This document shows, piece by piece, positions 7,050 to 13,140 of a stretch of DNA of 64,000 nucleotides. Source of the DNA: Desulfamplus sp. (GTDB lineage: Bacteria; Desulfobacterota; Desulfobacteria; Desulfobacterales; Desulfobacteraceae); assembly GCA_015232555.1 (NCBI GenBank), contig JADFZJ010000009.1, forward strand, positions 1-64,000, written 5' to 3'. Below the pieces are notes generated by a model, which saw only the letters and a program-made list of their open reading frames with translations, did no database searches and was not told the DNA's origin. The translations under genes were made by a program, and so were the position numbers. Each line of letters begins with the position of its first letter. Position 1 is the first letter of the stretch.

Positions 7050-8540
7050 TTACAAACTTATCACATTCAACCTTTCTAACACATCTTTGAAACTCTGCAA
7101 ACCAGCCTCTAAATTCTCAATTATCTCTTCTGCAATCTCATCAGGTTCAGGCAGATTGTCAAGATCAGCAAGGCTTTTATCCTTGAGCCAAAAAATATCC
7201 AAATTTGTTTTGTCTCTGCTGATAATTTCACTGTATGAGAACTTTCGCCATCTATCTTCAGGGTTTGGCTCTCTGCCGGATTGCCGTTCGTGGCGATTTG
7301 ACGGATTGTAGCAGGCTATAAAATCTGCCAAATCCTCTTTTTTTAATGGTCGTTTTTTTAGAGTATGGTGGATGTTGGTGCGATAATCGTAAATCCAGAC
7401 CTCTTTTGTCCAAGGGTCTTTGCTTGCTGGTTTGTTATCGAAAAAAAGCACATTTGCCTTAACACCCTGAGCGTAAAATATACCAGTCGGTAATCGAAGA
7501 ATTGTGTGCAGATCAGTTGTCTGCATAAGTTTTGTCCTTACAATTTCGCCTGCTCCACCCTCAAACAGCACATTATCAGGCACAACCACAGCAGCCTTTC
7601 CAGTAGTTTTGAGCATGGTGCGAATATGCTGGACAAAATTTAACTGCTTGTTTGATGTGGTTGTCCAGAAATCTTGACGGTTATAGACAAAATCCTCTTT
7701 TTCTTCTTCACCTTTATCGTTGGTGATGGTGGTAGAGCTTTTTTTCCCAAACGGCGGATTTGCAAGCACGTAGTCATAACGATTTCCACTGTCAGCAATC
7801 AGCGAGTCATTTGGAGATATCGGTACCTCTCCGTCAATTTCGCCTATGTTGTGTAAAAACATATTCATCAAACACAACCGCCGTGCACTTGCAACAATCT
7901 CATTACCTGCAAAGGTGTTGAATTTGAGGAGCTTCTTCTGCTCCTTGTCAAGCGGGTAGTTGTGTAAAAGATAATCATAAGCTGTCAGAAAAAAACCGCC
8001 AGTTCCGCACGCAGGATCAGCAATGGTTCTATCAGGTTCAGGACGGACACACTCCACCATAGCAAAAATCAAGGCACGCGGAGTAAAATATTGTCCTGCT
8101 CCAGACTTTGTATCTTCAGCATTTTTTTCAAGCAAACCTTCGTAAATATCACCTTTTACATCAGTGCCGAGCATTGTCCATCGCTCGCCGTTGATCATCT
8201 GGATAACCTTGTAGAGCATTGACGGATTCTGGATTTTGTTCTGAGATTTAACAAAAATCTGACCTAAAATCCCTTTTGCATTTGCAAGCTCTTTTAACAG
8301 CTCATTGTAATGGCTCTCAAGCTCTGCACCGCTTCGAGAGATAAGACTCTCCCAGCGGTATTTATCAGGTATGCCAAGATTTCGGTTATGAGGCGGAGTG
8401 CTGTATTCATCAGCCATTTTCAAGAAGATAAGATAGGTGAGCTGTTCAAGGTAATCACCGTAACTCACTCCGTCATCTCTTAAGGCATTGCAATAGCTCC
8501 ACACTTTTGAGACAATGGAGGAGGTGTTGTTGTCATTCAT
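7050..8540 (-). CDS. hsdM: Type I restriction-modification methyltransferase subunit HsdM
   Basis: A 496-residue N6-adenine DNA methyltransferase. Residues 1-130 form the HsdM N-terminal helical domain; SAM-binding motif I is ADPACGTGGFF at 174-184 and catalytic motif IV is NPPF at 261-264. The C-terminal region (EDRWRKFSYSEIISRDKTNLD) is typical of HsdM. It would form an M2S1 complex with HsdS to methylate host DNA and, with HsdR, to restrict foreign DNA. It lies at the far downstream end of the locus, about 1.8 kb from hsdS, with five open frames between, an order unlike the usual hsdM-hsdS adjacency. Length and motifs indicate an intact gene. Confidence 0.95.
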   Translation of the reverse strand: MNDNNTSSIVSKVWSYCNALRDDGVSYGDYLEQLTYLIFLKMADEYSTPPHNRNLGIPDKYRWESLISRSGAELESHYNELLKELANAKGILGQIFVKSQNKIQNPSMLYKVIQMINGERWTMLGTDVKGDIYEGLLEKNAEDTKSGAGQYFTPRALIFAMVECVRPEPDRTIADPACGTGGFFLTAYDYLLHNYPLDKEQKKLLKFNTFAGNEIVASARRLCLMNMFLHNIGEIDGEVPISPNDSLIADSGNRYDYVLANPPFGKKSSTTITNDKGEEEKEDFVYNRQDFWTTTSNKQLNFVQHIRTMLKTTGKAAVVVPDNVLFEGGAGEIVRTKLMQTTDLHTILRLPTGIFYAQGVKANVLFFDNKPASKDPWTKEVWIYDYRTNIHHTLKKRPLKKEDLADFIACYNPSNRHERQSGREPNPEDRWRKFSYSEIISRDKTNLDIFWLKDKSLADLDNLPEPDEIAEEIIENLEAGLQSFKDVLERLNVISL

Positions 8541-8600
8541 TTCGTGTTTTTTATCTCGCTAATGTTACGTCAATATTTAGAAGTCGGATTTTATATCAGT

Positions 8601-8631
8601 AGTATGGATAGAAAAATGTTCTATCCATACT
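8601..8631. terminator. Strong hairpin between repeat protein gene and hsdM
   Basis: An 11-12 bp perfect stem (AGTATGGATAGA / TCTATCCATACT) with a short A-rich loop lies about 24 bp after the Ala/Pro-rich gene stop and about 60 bp before the hsdM start. Flanking CAGTAG/CTACTG extends the pairing. It could attenuate transcription into hsdM or act as a processing site. There is no clear T-run on the minus strand. Confidence 0.45.
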
Positions 8632-8654
8632 AAAACTACTGAACACATCTTTTT

Positions 8655-9059
8655 TTATTTCCCATCTTCGAGTTTACGAACGTCTTTGTTACCTTGCCAA
8701 ATCTCAAATGCTATTACACCTCCTAATGCTACAATGCCGAAGAACATCGGAGAAAACAGAAAACCTTTCAAAGCAGCAGCCATTCCTGTTGCTGACGTTG
8801 CTTTACCTATTGTCGCGGCTTTAGCTGCTGGAACAGTTACAGCCGTTGCTATCTTAGCTGCTGGAACTACTGCTGTAGCTGGAATCGTTGGAGCTGCTGC
8901 AACTGCTGCTGCTTTGGCTGCTGGAATTGCGGCTGTCGTTGGAGCTGCTGCAACTGTTGCTGCTTTGGCTGCTGGAATTGCGGCTGTCGTTGGAGCTACT
9001 GCAACTGTTGCTGCTTTGGCTGCTGGAATTGCTGATGTTACAACGGATTCTTCAATCAT
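8655..9059 (-). CDS. Ala/Pro-rich tandem-repeat protein with one membrane helix
   Basis: A 134-residue protein I do not recognise. Residues 9-65 are near-perfect 17-residue repeats built on AIPAAKAATVAxAPTTA (51-nt units in DNA, about three copies), followed by degenerate PAAK units to about residue 85. Residues about 95-120 hold a hydrophobic helix (GFLFSPMFFGIVALGGVIAF), and the tail is charged (GNKDVRKLEDGK). The layout suggests a long flexible Ala/Pro arm ending in a membrane anchor. AAAAAGGAGATTAAC before the ATG is a strong ribosome-binding site, so the gene is probably expressed. It lies inside the type I restriction locus between an unknown gene and hsdM. The repeats also keep an antisense frame open, which is taken as a by-product. 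Confidence 0.7.
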   Translation of the reverse strand: MIEESVVTSAIPAAKAATVAVAPTTAAIPAAKAATVAAAPTTAAIPAAKAAAVAAAPTIPATAVVPAAKIATAVTVPAAKAATIGKATSATGMAAALKGFLFSPMFFGIVALGGVIAFEIWQGNKDVRKLEDGK

Positions 9060-9160
9060 GTTAATCTCCTTTTTGTTATCCTGATTTAGTTAATTTTCAT
9101 AGGTTGACTAAAAAATATTCAACTTCCATCTTTAAATTGTGACATAACAGTTATATTCAT

Positions 9161-9544
9161 TTAAATTCCCCCTATTACTGATGCCACCAATACACGATAC
9201 TCCTCACCAGCATCCTCTATTCTGGCATTTACAATCTGAATATTAACATCGGGGTATAAAGTTTCTTTCTGTTCTATTAACAACCTTATATCCCCTTCGT
9301 GAGCTTTTGCTGTCTCCTCATCAAAATTGTTTATTGTTTTAAATTCTTCAATATATTGTTTGATTGTGGGTTCTCTATTTATAAAAGGCAAACAAGAGGT
9401 ATTCCATGCTACACAAGCAGAACGGAGCAAATTTTCTTTTTCTTCTATAGTTGTTCCTATATCAATATATCCTTCGGCAACATTTAACAACATTGCCGAT
9501 ATTTTCTCCCTCTCAGGTCTTTTTAGATTCTTTTTCTTTTTCAT
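9161..9544 (-). CDS. Hypothetical protein in restriction locus
   Basis: A 127-residue soluble protein with no family I can name. The first 15 residues are very basic (KKKKNLKRPEREK), the rest predicted mostly helical with acidic patches (EEFKTINNFDEETAKAHEGD) and a hydrophobic C-terminal strand RVLVASVIGGI. AAAGGAGT before the ATG gives a good start. Just upstream lies a 38-bp duplicate of the hsdS 3' coding region, in another frame, so this gene sits at a recombination junction. It is downstream of vapC and upstream of the repeat protein, on the same strand. Function unknown; accessory cargo of the locus is the most that can be said. Confidence 0.65.
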   Translation of the reverse strand: MKKKKNLKRPEREKISAMLLNVAEGYIDIGTTIEEKENLLRSACVAWNTSCLPFINREPTIKQYIEEFKTINNFDEETAKAHEGDIRLLIEQKETLYPDVNIQIVNARIEDAGEEYRVLVASVIGGI

Positions 9545-9562
9545 ATTTTACTCCTTTTGCCC

Positions 9563-9600
9563 TTATCCTCTCCAACAACACGCTCGCGGGTTCATCGTTT
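9563..9600. repeat. Direct repeat copy 1: duplicated hsdS 3' segment
   Basis: A 38-bp segment identical at 36 of 38 positions to 10340-10377, where it encodes part of the hsdS C-terminus (NDEPASVLLERI). Here it is outside any intact hsdS and reads, on the minus strand, INDEPASVLLERIRA before running into the 127-residue gene in another frame. The two copies are direct repeats flanking the vapBC pair. Confidence 0.85.
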
Positions 9601-9614
9601 ATTTTAATTCAGAC

Positions 9615-10016
9615 TTACAATTTTATAAGCTCAAACAAACTAAATTTCGAGGCTTTTTTGTCAAATGTAAGAACAGCTTGACAGCCGTTTGTCTTAGCTG
9701 AATGTGCAATAAGCAGATCAGAAAGATCGTATTTATTACCCTGTGCAGAGTCTATAAATTGCTGCAAAGTTAATCGGCATTCAAATTTCAAAACAGGCAT
9801 CAATAATAGATCGTTTATACAGTCTAAAATCTCAAATCTTCCAATATCATAGACAGCTTCTAAAACCCAAATTACTTCTAAAACTACAAGTAACGGCACA
9901 AATAACCTTGTATGTTCTGATTCAGCAGTTTGAAAAACTTCATAAACTCTCTTTGCTTGAAGCTCATCATCTTTAGTTAACAAACGAATTAAAATATTTG
10001 TATCAAGAGCCTTCAT
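9615..10016 (-). CDS. VapC-type PIN domain toxin
   Basis: A 133-residue PIN-domain ribonuclease. The four acidic metal-binding residues are visible: Asp in LDTNIL near residue 5, Glu in VVLEVIW near 47, Asp in YDLSDLLIA near 98-101 and Asp in TFDKKA near 119. It should cleave a structured RNA target when not held by VapB. It overlaps the upstream antitoxin gene by 14 nt. The pair is bounded by direct repeats of hsdS sequence, so it appears to be an insertion into the restriction operon. The length is standard and the gene looks intact. Confidence 0.9.
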   Translation of the reverse strand: MKALDTNILIRLLTKDDELQAKRVYEVFQTAESEHTRLFVPLLVVLEVIWVLEAVYDIGRFEILDCINDLLLMPVLKFECRLTLQQFIDSAQGNKYDLSDLLIAHSAKTNGCQAVLTFDKKASKFSLFELIKL

Positions 10017-10275
10017 TTTTAAACTGTTGCCTCATTCTATTTCTAATTGCATCATCTATCTCTTCAATAGATACTGATTTTCTGTCAGGTTTATGAAGTT
10101 TGCCAAACACATCATCTACTGTTTTAAAAATTGGTTTTGCAATAGGTCTTATTACAGCCTCCATTTTATCAGTTATAATAATCTCAATTTTATCTCCGCT
10201 ATTCAATTGCAGCGATTCTCTTATATTTTTCGGAATAGTAATTTGCCCTTTATTTGTAATGGTTGCTAAAGCCAT
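10003..10275 (-). CDS. VapB-type AbrB-family antitoxin
   Basis: A 90-residue antitoxin with an N-terminal SpoVT/AbrB domain (MALATITNKGQITIPKNIRE) and a C-terminal toxin-binding arm containing KPDRKSVSIEEIDDAI. The ATG at 10275 follows AAGGAGAT with correct spacing and is preferred to a start 12 codons upstream that would overlap the hsdS 3' end. It is translationally coupled to vapC. AbrB-type antitoxins usually repress their own promoter; here the region just upstream is the hsdS coding end, so a separate promoter would lie inside hsdS. Confidence 0.88.
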   Translation of the reverse strand: MALATITNKGQITIPKNIRESLQLNSGDKIEIIITDKMEAVIRPIAKPIFKTVDDVFGKLHKPDRKSVSIEEIDDAIRNRMRQQFKNEGS

Positions 10276-10307
10276 GATTAATCTCCTTATAGTTAATAGA
10301 AAAAGAT

Positions 10308-11822
10308 TCAATTACAACCTGCTCGTGCTTTTTCCGCCTTTATCCTCTCCAACAACACGCTCGCTGGTTCATCATTTGGGTCTTGTGGGACTAACTGACC
10401 TGAAAAGGCTTTCTTTAAGATGGATTGTTTAAGTGTGGCTGATTGTGTCAATGCTAATTCTATATCATTATCAAGTTTATCAATCACGGAAAGACATGAA
10501 TCTATTTGAGAAATGATTTCAATTTGTTCTGTTTTTGAAAGTAATGGAACTGGAAAATTACTTAATACGGTTTTGTTTATTGATGCTAAGTTAGTTGTTT
10601 GCTTACCTTCTGCATCAAAATATTGTTGACCAAAAGAATTACCCCAATGAGAAATCAACTTGGAAAATGCTTCTGATTCTAAATAAGGAGTAGCTCTAAA
10701 TACATGATTTTGAGTTATACAAGGTATTATTTGTGATTCCCAAATCCAACCCCTACCGAGCTTATCCCTGTCTCCGCCTTCATTGAATAATATATCCCAT
10801 TGTTTTAATTCTAATTTTTTTAATTGACAGCGTTCAATCTGCATGGTTTTTATCTCGTCTAAAACCAGTTTGCCTCTTTGCACATTTGCTACTCTCAAAT
10901 AACTCACTTCTATTGGGTCGCCCAATTTTTTTGATTTACTGAGTGCCTGACCAGAGCCGATTTCAGCAACTTCGGATAACCTTACATATAGCCAATCTTG
11001 GGGTAAGTTGAGCAAACCATTTAATTCTTCAGTTTTAATTAAAGAAGCACTATTCAATCTAAAAGGCTTACTCGGCTTTTTCCCCTTCTTTCCTTCCGAT
11101 TCCCACAGCTTAACCGCAGATTCCCACTCCTCAAGCTGCTGCTGATAGCGTGATTCTCTTGCCTGTTTTATCTGTTCTAAAAGCTCGTCAGCGGGGATAA
11201 CCTTATCTGGATTCTCTTTTCTCCATTGTTCCGTGAGTTTGCCTTCAAATGCGTGTTTCAGCAAAGATTGACGATACAATATAAGCAATTCGTTTGCCTT
11301 TTGCAAGGATTCAACGCCTTTGTCGATTTCGGAAAATAGCTCCTCAATTTTCGTGACGATTCGGTGTTGTTCGTTGAGAGGTGGGAGGTTAAAAGACAAG
11401 CGTTCAATATATTGCTTACTTATTGCACTAAATGTTGATCCTGTGCCTTTAGATGATAGTTGACTTTCAATACATCTAAACAGCCAGAACACAAAATTAT
11501 TAGGTATTTTTCCTAACGGATGAATTGCACATAATCCACGTCCAATACAACATTTTTCAAATGCCATATTTGTAGGTCCAACTGGTGCACGGACAGATAA
11601 TAAAGTCGCTCCTTTTCTGGCAATCTTTACGGGCTTGGAGCAATATTTGACTGCTATTGGAAATTTTTTATCAAATTCAGCTTTTCCCTGAAAAAAGGGT
11701 AGCCCCTCTTTTTTATTATTATATGTTTCAGACGGCGGAGACTGCCCCATTACAATATCTGTGAAATCAGGTAAATTCACACGAACCCAACCTTCAGGTA
11801 ATAGCATTTTTTCATTATCCAT
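10308..11822 (-). CDS. hsdS: Type I restriction-modification specificity subunit HsdS
   Basis: The DNA-recognition subunit, about 504 residues from the preferred ATG at 11822 (MDNEKMLLPEGW), which has AAGGTG upstream; longer readings start at 11840 or 11876. Two target-recognition domains are visible, each preceded by a LPxxW(V/L) start and followed by a conserved helix: the first ends with LNEQHRIVTKIEELFSEID, the second with SKTEQIEIISQIDSCLSVID. Between them lies LTEQWRKENPD. The C-terminus NDEPASVLLERIKAEKA is the part duplicated at 9563-9600. Two full domains imply a bipartite asymmetric recognition sequence. The start overlaps or abuts the upstream 194-residue gene, so they are co-transcribed. 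Intact by length. Confidence 0.93.
   Translation of the reverse strand: MDNEKMLLPEGWVRVNLPDFTDIVMGQSPPSETYNNKKEGLPFFQGKAEFDKKFPIAVKYCSKPVKIARKGATLLSVRAPVGPTNMAFEKCCIGRGLCAIHPLGKIPNNFVFWLFRCIESQLSSKGTGSTFSAISKQYIERLSFNLPPLNEQHRIVTKIEELFSEIDKGVESLQKANELLILYRQSLLKHAFEGKLTEQWRKENPDKVIPADELLEQIKQARESRYQQQLEEWESAVKLWESEGKKGKKPSKPFRLNSASLIKTEELNGLLNLPQDWLYVRLSEVAEIGSGQALSKSKKLGDPIEVSYLRVANVQRGKLVLDEIKTMQIERCQLKKLELKQWDILFNEGGDRDKLGRGWIWESQIIPCITQNHVFRATPYLESEAFSKLISHWGNSFGQQYFDAEGKQTTNLASINKTVLSNFPVPLLSKTEQIEIISQIDSCLSVIDKLDNDIELALTQSATLKQSILKKAFSGQLVPQDPNDEPASVLLERIKAEKARAGCN
10340..10377. repeat. Direct repeat copy 2, within hsdS
   Basis: The parental copy of the 38-bp repeat, lying in the last codons of hsdS. 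It differs from the copy at 9563-9600 at two positions. The repeats bracket about 740 bp that hold vapB and vapC. Confidence 0.85.
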
Positions 11823-11842
11823 TAACCACCACACCTTCATAT

Positions 11843-12424
11843 TCAATAACACGATGACCACATTTCTTTCTGCCAATCACGATAAACGGATATTCCGATA
11901 CTAATAGATTCTAAATCTTTTGATAGTGCCTCTACATGTGTAGCTAAACGGCGAATGTTTATATGCAATACACCATCAAGGGTTTTATCTCCATTCTTGG
12001 TTGTTGGATAACGAAATGAAAAAGAATCAGGGTCAATTTGTGAAAATTCTCTTATTACGTGTTCAGCATATTTTAAGTCAGGAGATTCTTCTTCATTATC
12101 AAATGATTTCAGTATAATTTTTTTTGCTAAACACCATAAATCAAATATCTTATGGTGCTTTGGAAAATCATTTCCTTCTTCCAATAGGATTCGACCTTCT
12201 CTAATAATCTCTTTTAGCCTCAATTCTATGTATTGACGGTAAAGAAAAACGATTGGATATATCAGAGTATCTTGCTCATTTTCTGCCACAAGCACATATT
12301 CAACAAGCAGATCGCCTGCTTCTTTGTATCCTTTAGCGTATAAATGAATAGGATCATCTGAGAAATTTAAACAAGCATTTGCTTTCCAATCATGATCACA
12401 ACAAAAAACAGGTTCTATTTCCAT
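11843..12424 (-). CDS. Hypothetical helical protein, possibly HEPN-like
   Basis: A protein of about 193 residues starting at ATG 12424 (a GTG lies one codon earlier). It is predicted to be mostly helical. The segment YPIVFLYRQYIELRLKEII followed by HHKIFDLW and, later, a FRYP motif resembles uncharacterised proteins that I associate with HEPN-type helical bundles, but the R-x4-6-H ribonuclease signature is not clear. It overlaps the hsdS frame by a few bases and follows the truncated DUF262 gene. Its position between hsdR-side and hsdS-side genes suggests an accessory or regulatory part of the restriction locus, such as a small toxin; that is conjecture. Confidence 0.6.
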   Translation of the reverse strand: MEIEPVFCCDHDWKANACLNFSDDPIHLYAKGYKEAGDLLVEYVLVAENEQDTLIYPIVFLYRQYIELRLKEIIREGRILLEEGNDFPKHHKIFDLWCLAKKIILKSFDNEEESPDLKYAEHVIREFSQIDPDSFSFRYPTTKNGDKTLDGVLHINIRRLATHVEALSKDLESISIGISVYRDWQKEMWSSCY

Positions 12425-12551
12425 CACGCAACCAACGCCTCATTTAATTTAACGCCCATAGCTTTTTAGCCCACGGCTGTAATTTATCTTACTCAATACT
12501 CCAAATTATCTTAATTTTGCTTTATTTTGAAAATCAGACATAACAATCTAC

Positions 12552-13079
12552 TCATTTATTAACATCATTATCTGTTTTATATCTTTCAAAAAGCTCTTGT
12601 TTGATTCTGCTATTGCTGGAAGCCCGTATTATTTCCACTCTGCAAACAGCTCTTTTTAAACTAATTTTATATTTAGAAGGCAGAGTATCAATATCAAACC
12701 CATTAAGATTTTTAATCAATCCGCCAGCTTCTAATTTCCATCTGTTCTCTGTGGTAGAATCAAATTCTCCAAAAAAACTGATAAAAGTTGCAACTCTTTG
12801 TAATCCATCAACTAACTCCCAAATTCCCTCTTTATCCTCTGCCACAAAAATTGGAGGAATTGGAATTGATAGGAGTATTGACTCTATAAGTGCTGTTTTT
12901 TGTTTAGAAGTCCACCTAAAAAGGCGTTGATACTCTGGGCGGATTATTAATTCTCCATTTTTGTAAAGATTAATCAACTCTCCAAATGAAATATCCATTC
13001 TATCAGTAGAAAGTTTACCTCTCTCCTCAGAAATCTCTTTTTCTAATGCATCTTCTTTATCTTTTAAATCATTATCCAT
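12552..13079 (-). pseudogene. DUF262 (GmrSD N-domain) protein, C-terminally truncated
   Basis: A 175-residue open frame with the ParB/sulfiredoxin-like DUF262 domain: IIRPEYQRLFRWTSKQKTAL, then SIPIPPIFVAEDKEG and WELVDGLQRVATF, with the (D)GQQR-type motif as DGLQR. Full DUF262 proteins run to 300-700 residues, often with a DUF1524 HNH nuclease domain. Here the frame stops at FERYKTDNDVNK, where FxRLNxGG would be expected, and no continuation is seen in any frame in the 120 bp that follow. AGGAG before the ATG is good, so a short product may still be made. DUF262 proteins act in defence against modified phage DNA (GmrSD, BrxU). It is best treated as a truncated gene. Confidence 0.7.
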
Positions 13080-13140
13080 AACTAACTACTCCTATTAAAA
13101 AACACTCTGCTTTAATCGTATTTATTTCACCCTCTTTACA

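Noticed and set aside
8686-9084. 132-codon open frame antisense to the Ala/Pro repeat gene
   Set aside because: It is open only because the repeat has no stops in that frame; it has no ribosome-binding site and mirrors the real gene, which has a strong one.
9161-9544. 127-residue gene as part of hsdS
   Set aside because: The hsdS remnant upstream is in a different frame and the gene has its own good start.
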